A stretch of 12,420 nucleotides of DNA from Acidobacteria bacterium RIFCSPHIGHO2_01_FULL_67_28 (lineage in GTDB: Bacteria; Acidobacteriota; Terriglobia; Acidiferrales; 2-02-FULL-67-57): positions 1-12,420 of the forward strand of contig MEKM01000040.1 of the NCBI GenBank assembly GCA_001766965.1. Reading direction: 5' to 3'. The translations under genes and the position numbers were made by a program. Under the pieces are notes generated by a model that was not told where the DNA came from, ran no database searches, and was given only the letters and a program-made list of their open reading frames with translations. Shown here piece after piece: positions 4,639 through 12,420 of this stretch (position 1 is its first letter; each line of letters opens with the position of its first letter).

Positions 4639-6381
4639 ATGATCCCACGGCGCGTTTTCTCTGGGCGGCTATTCTTGTTGGGCGCCGTTTTCCTCGGGGG
4701 AGCCTGGGCGCTGGCCCAGCAAGCGCCCCCGCCGGAGTTGCCCGCCACCGTCCTGCGCGTCACGACGCGCCTGGTGCTGGTGGACGTCGTGGTCACCGAC
4801 AAGGACGGCAACCCGGTGCGCGACCTGACTCGGCACGACTTCCAGATCTTCGAAGACGGCAAGCCGCAGCGCCTCGCCACTTTTTCCTTCGAGACCCCCG
4901 CCCGGCGCCCGCCGATGCCGCCCGAGCCGCTGCCCCCGAATGTCTACACCAACCGGCCGGAATACCGGATGCCCCCGGGGCCGCTGACCATCCTGCTGCT
5001 CGACGGCCTGAACACGCCGGTCCAGCAACAGGCCTTTGTGCGCGACCAGATGCTGCGCTACGTCGCCACCCAGCTCCGGCCCAACCAGCGCACCGCCATC
5101 CTGGCCTTGAGCAACCAGCTTTTCCTCTTGCAGGACTTCACCTCCGACCCGCAGCTGCTGCTCGAGGCATTGAAGAAGTTTACCGTCCAGCCTTCGGTCC
5201 AACTGGCGCGGGAGCAGCCCGACACGCCGATGCCGGCGGAGGCCGCCCAGCTGCTGGCGGAATTCGGCCGGGGAACCCTGGCGACCATCGAGCGCTTCCA
5301 GACCGAACGGTCCGCGGCGGCCACGGACATGCGCGTGCAGATGACCCTCGGCGTGTTGCGAGCGCTGGCCCGCGCCACCGCCGGCTACCGCGGCCGCAAG
5401 AACCTCATCTGGATTTCCTCGGCCTTTCCCTTCCACATCGTCCCGGAGAACGCCGACGACTTCGACCTGTACCGCTCCTACGCCGACGAGATGCGCCGGA
5501 CCGCGGCGCTGCTGGCCGACGCCCAGGTGGCGGTGTACCCGGTGGATGCGCGCGGGCTGGTGGGCTTCACCATGGCCGACGCTTCCAATCCCGCCCGCGG
5601 CCAGTTCGGCCAAAGCCTGGCGGGTGGGGAGTTCAGCCAGACCGTCACCCGGAGCATGGAGGTGGTGGCCAGTTCCCACGCCACCATGAACAATATCGCC
5701 GCCGACACCGGCGGCCGCGCCTACTACAACCGCAACGACATCGACGCCGCCGTGGACTTGAGCATCGCCGACGGCTCCACCTACTACTCGGTGGGCTACT
5801 ACCCGGACAAGGAGAAATGGGACGGGAAGTTCCGCCGGATTGAGGTGAAGGTGGCGCGCGAGGACGTGAAAGTCCGTTACCGCCGCGGCTACTATGCTTT
5901 TGACCCGCTGGATCGCCCCAAGCCCAAAGAGGTCAAGGGCGACAAAGAGACCAAGATCAAGGACCAGGAGCTGCTGGCGGCGTTGAACGACCCGCTGCCG
6001 GCCACCGTCGTCACTTTCCTCGCCCACGTGCCCCCGCCGCCGGCGCCCCTGCCGGGCTTCGGCGCGCCGGTGACCGTGCAGTTCCTGGTGGACGCGAAGA
6101 CGCTCTCCTTCGAAGAGGCTTCCGACGGCCGGCGGCGCTTCGACGCCGATTTCCTGGTGGCGGCCTTCCAGCCGGACGGCAAGGTGGCGAAGAGCTTGAA
6201 CCACACGGTGGGGGCGCCGCTCTCGGCGCCGTCTTACGCGCGCGCGCTCGAACAGGGACTGCCCTACGAGATGAAGCTCGAGCTCGAGCCCGGGAGCTAC
6301 CAGCTGCGGCTCATCGTCCGCGACAACCGCACCGGCCTCCTCGGCACCACCGACGTTCCCCTCATCGTCAACAAGCCCTAG
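4639..6381 (+). CDS. Secreted VWFA-related domain protein, acidobacterial type, 580 aa
   Basis: A large exported protein of the kind described as the acidobacterial VWFA-related family, which has many paralogues in that phylum and no firmly known function; adhesion or envelope protein interaction is the usual guess. Residues 1-26 are a signal peptide with likely cleavage after ALA. An N-terminal beta region carries TTRLVLVDVVVTDKDGNPV (42-60) and the HDFQIFEDGKPQ segment (66-77), typical of these proteins. The VWA-like domain starts with LTILLLDGLNT (116-126). The metal-site motif DxSxS is replaced by D122-G-L-N-T126, as is common in this family. Later hallmarks are AADTGGRAYYNRNDI (354-368), STYYSVGYYP (380-389) and VRYRRGYYA (412-420). 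A beta-rich C-terminal region follows. ATG 4639 has a GGGGAG six bases upstream. It ends in TAG just before an inverted-repeat element. Confidence 0.9.
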   Translation: MIPRRVFSGRLFLLGAVFLGGAWALAQQAPPPELPATVLRVTTRLVLVDVVVTDKDGNPVRDLTRHDFQIFEDGKPQRLATFSFETPARRPPMPPEPLPPNVYTNRPEYRMPPGPLTILLLDGLNTPVQQQAFVRDQMLRYVATQLRPNQRTAILALSNQLFLLQDFTSDPQLLLEALKKFTVQPSVQLAREQPDTPMPAEAAQLLAEFGRGTLATIERFQTERSAAATDMRVQMTLGVLRALARATAGYRGRKNLIWISSAFPFHIVPENADDFDLYRSYADEMRRTAALLADAQVAVYPVDARGLVGFTMADASNPARGQFGQSLAGGEFSQTVTRSMEVVASSHATMNNIAADTGGRAYYNRNDIDAAVDLSIADGSTYYSVGYYPDKEKWDGKFRRIEVKVAREDVKVRYRRGYYAFDPLDRPKPKEVKGDKETKIKDQELLAALNDPLPATVVTFLAHVPPPPAPLPGFGAPVTVQFLVDAKTLSFEEASDGRRRFDADFLVAAFQPDGKVAKSLNHTVGAPLSAPSYARALEQGLPYEMKLELEPGSYQLRLIVRDNRTGLLGTTDVPLIVNKP

Positions 6382-6480
6382 TGCCGTTCCAACTATTCGG
6401 GACTAGGCCCCTGAAGGACTGGCGCCGCCCCACTAGTGATTTGTGACTGTGCCCCTGCGCCGAAGAAGTTGGAACGGCCC
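6381..6480. mobile_element. About 100-bp MITE-like element with terminal inverted repeats
   Basis: Ends read GTGCCGTTCCAACT (6381-6394) and AGTTGGAACGGCCC (6467-6480). They are inverted repeats matching at 13 of 14 positions, with a perfect core of 12 bp (6383-6394 and 6467-6478). The element is flanked by direct repeats: TA at 6379-6380 and 6481-6482, or CTAG at 6378-6381 and 6480-6483, or CCTAG if one base is moved from the element. No coding capacity is present. Removing the element and one copy of the repeat leaves a single CTAG shared by the stops of the two convergent genes, the arrangement seen intact at 4028-4031 and 9359-9362. This supports an insertion with target-site duplication, but a REP-like or terminator structure is an alternative; the class is unknown. 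Confidence 0.5.
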
Positions 6481-7799
6481 TAGCGGACCAAGTACCAGCG
6501 CGTCTGGCGGGGGATGAAGAAGCGCATCCCCTGGGGCGTGAGCGCGGCGTCGTCTTCCATCATGACGAAGACGTCCTGGCCGTCCCACTCCGGCACCGCC
6601 GTCCTCGTGTTCAGCTCAATCGAGGTGTAAGAGCCGGGCCGCAACGGCAGCGAGCCGCGCAGGCCCGGGCTCGAGCCCGAGGTGAACGACCCGATGGCCG
6701 CGCCCACGAAGTGGCCGTAGTTGCCGATGGAGTGGGAGTAAATCATGGCGTTGAGCTCCGCCGCTTTCGCCCGCTCCATCGAGGCGAAGTAGGTCTCCTG
6801 GCCCGTGCGCCCGGGCTGCATCTCCGACAGCAGGATGTCCTGGAGGCGGTTGGTGTTTTCGAGGGCGCGCTGGAGGCCGGCGGGGACCTCCTGCTCGCCC
6901 TCGCGCAGGATGTAGGCGTGTTTCTGGTAGTCGGTCGAAAAATCCAGGTAGATGATGCCGAAGTCGAGGTGCAAGACGTCGCCGCGCTCCAGCACGAACT
7001 CATCGGGCGGCACCTCGGAGGGGTCGAACTTCATCCCGCGGCGCTCGACGCGCAGGTCGGGCCGGAACCAGATGCCGACGTTGTGGTCGGCGCAGCGCTG
7101 GCGGATGTACCAGAGCACGTCGCCGACGGTGGTCTTGCCCGGCGTGATGATTCTGCTGCTGAACGCTTCTTCCCAGATCTTGCGCGTCACCTCGGCGGCC
7201 TCGCGGAAGAGCGCTTCCTCTTCCGGCAGGCGGGTGTCGAGATAATCAATCGCCAGCCGCTCGGCGCTGACCAGGCGCTTCGCGTAGTCCGGGCCGAGCG
7301 CTTCGACCAGGTAGTCTTTCATGGAAGCCGTCAGGCCGTCGGCCGCTGAAGTTTGCTCGGCCATGTTCACCCCGATGCGGCGCGGCTGGTACTGCTCGAC
7401 TAGCTTCCGCAGCTCCTCTCCCACCGCCTTGCCGCGGGCCGCGATGACGCGGTCATAGAAGGGCGCCCCCTGCTTCCACTGGTGGCTGCCGATGACGATG
7501 CGCTCGGGCCGCGCCCCACCGGCGTCAATGAAAACATAGGCGTTGCGCCCGCCGGGGTAGGTGCCGTCGGGCGTGACGAAAGGGAAGACCGGGTCGACGT
7601 TGTACTCGCGGGTCAGTACGATCCAGAGTTGGATGTCGTTCGCCCGCATGGCCGGGCCGAGGACGGTGTCGAGTTTCTTGAGGACAATCTGGTCGTGCAG
7701 CCGGGCCCGCTCGTGCTCCGTCCGCGTCCCCTCGACTCCGCCCACCGGGACCAGGAAAAGCACCCCGAGGAGAATTGCCAGTGCGGCTCGCTTTGCCAT
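6480..7799 (-). CDS. Exported M24-family (Xaa-Pro peptidase/creatinase fold) metallopeptidase, 439 aa
   Basis: A member of the M24 'pita-bread' metallopeptidases, which usually remove N-terminal residues or cleave X-Pro dipeptides with a two-metal centre. Residues 1-24 look like a signal peptide (MAKR, then a hydrophobic run), so the enzyme probably acts outside the cytoplasm. Residues about 30-190 form the creatinase-like N-domain and 195-430 the catalytic domain. All five metal ligands can be assigned: D279 (HLDFG), D290 (FSTD), H363 (YGHFVG), E395 (SIELNT) and E415 (MMEDD), with the 11-residue spacing between the Asp residues typical of the fold. ATG 7799 was chosen for its GGAGG five bases upstream and the signal peptide. 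It lies 28 nt downstream of the TauE/SafE gene on the same strand and is probably cotranscribed with it. It ends in TAG at the right edge of the inverted-repeat element. Substrate unknown. Confidence 0.9.
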   Translation of the reverse strand: MAKRAALAILLGVLFLVPVGGVEGTRTEHERARLHDQIVLKKLDTVLGPAMRANDIQLWIVLTREYNVDPVFPFVTPDGTYPGGRNAYVFIDAGGARPERIVIGSHQWKQGAPFYDRVIAARGKAVGEELRKLVEQYQPRRIGVNMAEQTSAADGLTASMKDYLVEALGPDYAKRLVSAERLAIDYLDTRLPEEEALFREAAEVTRKIWEEAFSSRIITPGKTTVGDVLWYIRQRCADHNVGIWFRPDLRVERRGMKFDPSEVPPDEFVLERGDVLHLDFGIIYLDFSTDYQKHAYILREGEQEVPAGLQRALENTNRLQDILLSEMQPGRTGQETYFASMERAKAAELNAMIYSHSIGNYGHFVGAAIGSFTSGSSPGLRGSLPLRPGSYTSIELNTRTAVPEWDGQDVFVMMEDDAALTPQGMRFFIPRQTRWYLVR

Positions 7800-7827
7800 A
7801 GGAACCTCCCACGAGATGGTCGCCATT

Positions 7828-8586
7828 CTACAACGCCGAGCGCAGGAGCTTGATCGTGGCCACCAGCAGCACGACGCCCAGGACGCGTCGCAGCCACAGC
7901 CCGCGAAAGCGATGCGCCCCGAGATAGGACCCGACGAGCCCGCCGGCAAAAGCCACGGCGACCAGCGGGACAAGCCCCGTCCAGTCCACCGGACTCTTCA
8001 ACAGCTGCCCGTAGAGCCCCGCGAGAGAGTTGAGCCAGATGAAGGCCGCTGAAACGGCGGCGGTGCGCTTGGCGTCCGCCCACTTCAGCAGGATGATGAG
8101 CGGGCTCAAGAAAATCCCGCCGCCCACGCCGATGACGCCCGAGACGAACCCGATAGCCGCGCCTGCGGGCAGGGTCACCCAAAGCGACGGCGCGCGCAGG
8201 AAGGACTCCTCCGCCGGCGGCGGGACGACGACCAGCAGCCGATAGGCCGCGAAGATCAACGCCCCGGCCAGGATGATCAAGTAAGCGCGGGCCGAAACCG
8301 GCGCGAGGCCGCCCAGGAAGGCGAAAGGAATCGAGGTCAGCAGAAACGGCCAGAGCAGCCGTGGGTTGAAGTGCCCGGCGCGCCGGTAGCTCAAGAAGGA
8401 CGTGCCGGCCACCAGCAGGTTCAGGCAAAGCGCGCCCGGCGCCATGGCCGCCGGCGCCAGGCCGAAGAAGGAGAGCACGGCCAGGTACCCCGAGGCGCCG
8501 CCGTGGCCGACCGAGGAGTAGGTCAACGCGACGAAGAACACCAGTCCGAGCAGCAGGGCCAACAGAGCCGGGTCCTCGGGTAGCAT
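7828..8586 (-). CDS. TauE/SafE-family membrane permease, 252 aa
   Basis: An integral membrane protein of the TauE/SafE (former DUF81) family, linked to export of sulfite, sulfoacetate and related anions. It is about 250 aa with many hydrophobic stretches that fit roughly eight helices, with a loop at 121-133. The family's internal duplication is visible: YSSVGHGGASGYLAVLSFFG (23-42) in the first half answers GFVSGVIGVGGGIFLSPLII (146-165) in the second. The start at ATG 8586 has only a weak Shine-Dalgarno. It is the first gene of a two-gene unit with the M24 peptidase, divergent from the methyltransferase gene. No sulfur-metabolism gene is near, so the transported substrate cannot be inferred. 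It ends in TAG. Confidence 0.9.
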   Translation of the reverse strand: MLPEDPALLALLLGLVFFVALTYSSVGHGGASGYLAVLSFFGLAPAAMAPGALCLNLLVAGTSFLSYRRAGHFNPRLLWPFLLTSIPFAFLGGLAPVSARAYLIILAGALIFAAYRLLVVVPPPAEESFLRAPSLWVTLPAGAAIGFVSGVIGVGGGIFLSPLIILLKWADAKRTAAVSAAFIWLNSLAGLYGQLLKSPVDWTGLVPLVAVAFAGGLVGSYLGAHRFRGLWLRRVLGVVLLVATIKLLRSAL

Positions 8587-8643
8587 GGGAGCGCCTATGA
8601 AAGCACAAGTCCGCGTCCGGCGCAGCAGGAAAGGGCGGAGGCC

Positions 8644-8673
8644 TTGACAGGGGAGCTAGAAGTTAACTATAGT
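8644..8673 (+). promoter_or_regulatory. Strong sigma70-type promoter of the ICMT-like gene
   Basis: A perfect TTGACA (8644-8649), an 18-nt spacer and TATAGT (8668-8673) predict a transcript start near 8680, so the mRNA would begin almost at its Shine-Dalgarno sequence, about 10 nt before the ATG. Confidence 0.7.
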
Positions 8674-8676
8674 TAA
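8663..8676. promoter_or_regulatory. 14-bp perfect palindrome covering the -10 box, operator candidate
   Basis: TTAACTATAGTTAA reads the same on both strands and contains the whole -10 TATAGT of the rightward promoter. By symmetry it offers a TATAGT -10 to the leftward TauE/SafE gene (8666-8671 on the reverse strand), although no good -35 is found for it. A repressor site or a symmetric double -10 are both possible. Confidence 0.5.
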
Positions 8677-8680
8677 TATT

Positions 8681-8690
8681 GGAGGCCTCC
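8681..8690 (+). promoter_or_regulatory. Palindromic ribosome binding site of the ICMT-like gene
   Basis: GGAGGCCTCC, a perfect 10-bp palindrome, holds the GGAGG Shine-Dalgarno and directly precedes ATG 8691. It fixes ATG 8691 as the start against the in-frame TTG at 8679. Confidence 0.7.
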
Positions 8691-9362
8691 ATGAGCCCCA
8701 AGGCTGTCCTCGGACTCTTCCTGCAAACCGTTCTCGCCTTCACGCTCATCGTTCTCGCCTGGGGATTGGACGATTGGCGCGGCTTCTTCGCCGAGCCAGC
8801 GCGGGCGGGGCTGGTGGCAGTGGCCGGGCTTACCCTGGTGGCGGTGGTGGCGCTGCGGCTGGATGTGCAGCCTTTCCGCAAGGGCCAGCGGCCGGTGGGG
8901 CGCCAGCGCTACCTGCTGCCGCTCATCATCGTTATCGGCCTCTCTCTGATCGCGTTCCTGCCTTACGCGGACCGGCGCGGGCTGCTGACCTTTGCCGCCT
9001 CCGGCTGGCTGCGCTGGCTGGGCCTGGGGCTCTACGTCGCGGGCAACGCGCTGGCCTTTGCGGCGGTCAAGACTCTCGGTAAGCAATACAGCGGCTATGT
9101 GACATTGCAGGACGGCCACCAGCTCGTGACCACGGGCCTCTACGGCCTCATCCGCCACCCCATTTACTTGCGGGCGCTGATGGTGGTGATCGGGCTGCCG
9201 CTTGTCTTTCGCAGTTGGCTGTTCTTGGTCATGTTGCCGCTCGGCGCGGTCTTCGTGGCGGCGCGCATCCGGGCGGAAGAGAAGCTGTTGGCGGACGAAT
9301 TCGGCGCGGAGTTTGAAGCCTACCGGCGGCGCACCTGGCGCCTGCTTCCCTACATCTACTAG
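8691..9362 (+). CDS. Isoprenylcysteine carboxyl methyltransferase-like membrane protein, 223 aa
   Basis: A membrane methyltransferase of the ICMT/PEMT superfamily, which uses S-adenosylmethionine to methylate carboxyl groups or lipids at the membrane. Bacterial members are widespread and mostly have unknown substrates. Hydrophobic helices lie at about 5-24, 38-56, 73-90, 105-125 and 162-192. The SAM-binding signature is present: GLYGLIRHPIYL (149-160), then the E196-E197 pair in RAEEKLLADEFG and the AYRRRTWRLLP end (210-220), all typical of the family C-terminus. It has a strong promoter and Shine-Dalgarno, is divergent from the TauE/SafE gene, and its TAG overlaps the TAG of the convergent small membrane protein gene. 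The physiological substrate is unknown. Confidence 0.88.
   Translation: MSPKAVLGLFLQTVLAFTLIVLAWGLDDWRGFFAEPARAGLVAVAGLTLVAVVALRLDVQPFRKGQRPVGRQRYLLPLIIVIGLSLIAFLPYADRRGLLTFAASGWLRWLGLGLYVAGNALAFAAVKTLGKQYSGYVTLQDGHQLVTTGLYGLIRHPIYLRALMVVIGLPLVFRSWLFLVMLPLGAVFVAARIRAEEKLLADEFGAEFEAYRRRTWRLLPYIY
9359..9362. other. Shared CTAG: ICMT-like gene and small membrane protein gene overlap at their stops
   Basis: The rightward stop TAG (9360-9362) and the leftward stop (reverse of CTA, 9359-9361) use one CTAG, the same geometry as at 4028-4031. Confidence 0.9.
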
Positions 9363-9505
9363 GAGAGCCAGCCGCTGCGGTAGGTGACCCACCACCAGGC
9401 CGCTCCCGCCACCACGGTGAGCAGCGTGCCCATCAGGAACGAAAAGTTGAAGGTGAGAACCAGGCTGATGACGGCGAGCCCGAGCCAGAAGAGCTTTTTC
9501 TGCAT
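9359..9505 (-). CDS. Small membrane protein, 48 aa, translationally coupled
   Basis: The protein starts MQKKLFWLGLAVISLVLTF and is hydrophobic almost throughout, fitting two transmembrane helices (about 5-22 and 24-41) separated by a short turn around FSFLMG, with a basic N-terminus. Its ATG (9505-9503) overlaps the TAA of the radical SAM gene by one base (TAATG), so translation is probably coupled by re-initiation; no separate Shine-Dalgarno is obvious. I do not recognise the family. In support of a real gene are the coupling, the composition and the stop that falls exactly on the shared CTAG. Against it is the short length. It may be an accessory to the radical SAM protein, or just an end-of-operon gene. 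Confidence 0.6.
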   Translation of the reverse strand: MQKKLFWLGLAVISLVLTFNFSFLMGTLLTVVAGAAWWWVTYRSGWLS

Positions 9506-10467
9506 TAGAGCCCGTGCCGGGCGGAGCGCGAATCGAGCCGACCCAGTCCGGCGGCACGGGCGTTTTCCACCGCTTCCCGGTATTCCGCGCTGGTGATAGG
9601 GCGGCTGATCTCGACGTATTCTTTCGCCGAAACCTTGCCGGCCGGGTAGTACTGCGCCATCACGTTCACGTAGGTGTCGGGGCCCAGCTCCCGCGCAATC
9701 CACTCCATGATCTCCCGCGTGCCGGCGATGCCGCCTGGCATCACCAAGTGGCGCAGCAGCACCCCGCGCCGCGCCAGGCCGTTTTCATCGAATACCAGAG
9801 GACCGACTTGCCGGTGCATGGCCTTGATGGCGCGCCGGGCGGCCTCGGGGTAGTTCGGGGCCTTCGCGTAGTGCCGCGCCATCTCCGGGTCCCAGAACTT
9901 GAAGTCGGGCATATAGATGTCGACGACGCCGTCCATCAGTTCGATGGAGTCGAGCGAGTCGTAGGCGCTGGTGTTGTAGACGAGCGGCAGGCGCAGCCCG
10001 CGCGCGATGGCGAGCGGCAGCGCCTCGAGAATCTGCGGGACGACGTGCTCCGGCGTGACGAAGTTGATGTTGTGGCAGCCGCGCTCCTGGAGCGCGAGCA
10101 TCAGGGCGGCCAGCTCCGCCGGCTTGGTCGCGCGCCCGCCGCCCTGCCAGCTGATGTCGTAGTTCTGGCAGAAGACGCAGCGCAGGTTGCACCAGGAGAA
10201 AAAGATCGTGCCGGAGCCGCTCCAGCCTCGCAGGCAGTCCTCTTCGCCGAAGTGCGGGAAGCAGCTCGAAACCACGGCGTAGCGGCCGGTCTTGCAGACG
10301 GCGAACTTGTCGGCCAGGCGGTTGACGTGGCAGTCCCGCGGGCAGACGGTGCAGTCTTCGAGCAGCGCGAGCGCTCGCTCCACCCGCCGCTCGAGCTCTC
10401 CCGATTCGTGGAGCCGCAAGTAGGCGGGCTCGAACTTCGTGCGCTGGGCTCGCGCTGGTGCGGCCAC
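9505..10467 (-). CDS. Radical SAM protein, PflX type (pyruvate formate-lyase-activase-like), 320 aa
   Basis: A radical S-adenosylmethionine enzyme of the uncharacterised PflX group (COG1313-like), relatives of glycyl-radical enzyme activases. The canonical cluster motif CxxxCxxC is C93-N-L-R-C97-V-F-C100 (FFSWCNLRCVFCQNYDIS). Ahead of it is a Cys-rich segment, C39-T-V-C42-P-R-D-C46 with C58, which could bind a second Fe-S cluster or zinc. PHFGEEDCLRG (71-81) and GSGTIFF (84-90) are typical of this group. Later segments INFVTPEHVVP (134-144), YNTSAYDS (164-171), DIYMPDFKFWD (183-193) and LVMPGG (241-246) match the barrel. The start is GTG 10467, with AGAGG six bases upstream. It is first in a unit with the 48-aa membrane protein. 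No glycyl-radical enzyme is near, so the target is unknown. It alone ends in TAA. Confidence 0.9.
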   Translation of the reverse strand: MAAPARAQRTKFEPAYLRLHESGELERRVERALALLEDCTVCPRDCHVNRLADKFAVCKTGRYAVVSSCFPHFGEEDCLRGWSGSGTIFFSWCNLRCVFCQNYDISWQGGGRATKPAELAALMLALQERGCHNINFVTPEHVVPQILEALPLAIARGLRLPLVYNTSAYDSLDSIELMDGVVDIYMPDFKFWDPEMARHYAKAPNYPEAARRAIKAMHRQVGPLVFDENGLARRGVLLRHLVMPGGIAGTREIMEWIARELGPDTYVNVMAQYYPAGKVSAKEYVEISRPITSAEYREAVENARAAGLGRLDSRSARHGL

Positions 10468-10485
10468 GGGACACCTCTTGAGACA

Positions 10486-10491
10486 ATTCTA
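10486..10491 (-). promoter_or_regulatory. Candidate -10 of the radical SAM unit
   Basis: The reverse strand reads TAGAAT, five of six consensus bases, with no convincing -35. It would give a leader of about 15-20 nt. Overlapping it is the inverted repeat CTAGC-AGG-GCTAG (10489-10501). Confidence 0.35.
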
Positions 10492-10531
10492 GCAGGGCTA
10501 GGCAAGCGGCCGCCTGCTCCGCTGGCAACAC

Positions 10532-10560
10532 TTGACAATGGCAGGCTCATATCCTATACT
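10532..10560 (+). promoter_or_regulatory. Strong sigma70-type promoter of dnaK
   Basis: TTGACA (10532-10537), a 17-nt spacer and TATACT (10555-10560) give a near-consensus promoter with a start near 10567 and a leader of about 68 nt. I see no heat-shock sigma32-type match and no CIRCE repeat. Confidence 0.75.
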
Positions 10561-10600
10561 ATCAGTGGACTAAGAGCACTCTCGTAACTTGTTGATAGTA
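10557..10600. repeat. 8-bp dyad bracketing the dnaK start region
   Basis: TACTATCA (10557-10564) and TGATAGTA (10593-10600) are perfect inverted repeats 36 bp apart centre to centre. The left arm covers part of the -10 box and the right arm lies in the leader. They could be paired operator half-sites, or a stem closing a 28-nt loop in the mRNA. Confidence 0.45.
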
Positions 10601-10634
10601 GAATACATTAGCCATCCTTACGGAGGGAAGAGAA

Positions 10635-12420
<1,786 letters not shown>

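Noticed and set aside
4669..6204. Long open frame (511 aa) on the reverse strand of the VWFA-related gene
   Set aside because: It is rich in His, Gly and Arg with no domain, lies wholly antisense to a well supported gene, and is what GC-rich codon bias produces in an opposite frame.
8679..8690. TTG start at 8679 for the ICMT-like gene
   Set aside because: It coincides with the predicted transcript start and includes the Shine-Dalgarno within the coding region; ATG 8691 is well placed.
10573..10599. CIRCE (HrcA operator) before dnaK
   Set aside because: AGCACTC at 10575-10581 resembles the left arm, but the expected right arm nine bases later matches at only one of nine positions.

Overview
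The window looks like chromosomal DNA of a GC-rich member of the Acidobacteriota. The main support is the secreted protein at 4639-6381, which has the layout of the acidobacterial VWFA-related family; the M23 peptidase also fits. The phylum call is inference from family resemblance, because no search could be run. I see no transposase, phage gene, CRISPR array or rRNA.

Layout from left to right. Bases 1-720 are a leftward tRNA-tuf operon: tRNA-Thr(TGT), tRNA-Tyr(GTA), tRNA-Gly(TCC), tRNA-Thr(GGT), then the first 27 codons of EF-Tu. This is the same order as thrU-tyrU-glyT-thrT-tufB of Escherichia coli. Then come a membrane-anchored protein of unknown function (891-1889, +), an M23/LytM cell-wall peptidase (1934-2860, -), thiamine-monophosphate kinase ThiL (3060-4031, +), a zinc-ribbon plus PilZ protein (4028-4504, -), the VWFA-related secreted protein (4639-6381, +), an M24 metallopeptidase-fold protein with a signal peptide (6480-7799, -) downstream of a TauE/SafE permease (7828-8586, -), an ICMT-like membrane methyltransferase (8691-9362, +), a PflX-type radical SAM protein (9505-10467, -) coupled to a 48-residue membrane protein (9359-9505, -), and dnaK (10635 to the window end, +).

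The genes do not form one pathway; most are housekeeping or envelope functions. What stands out is the architecture. Ten consecutive transcription units strictly alternate in strand, giving five divergent promoter regions and four convergent junctions. At all four convergent junctions both genes end in TAG inside a CTAG tetranucleotide. In two of them a single CTAG is shared, so the genes overlap tail to tail by 4 bp. In a third, a roughly 100-bp element with terminal inverted repeats and duplicated flanks appears to have split such a shared CTAG without harming either stop codon. Nine of the ten visible stop codons are TAG and none is TGA.

The divergent regions hold several good sigma70-type promoters (dnaK, M23, ICMT, the tRNA operon and the unknown protein) and several palindromes placed on promoters, including one centred on the -10 of the methyltransferase gene.
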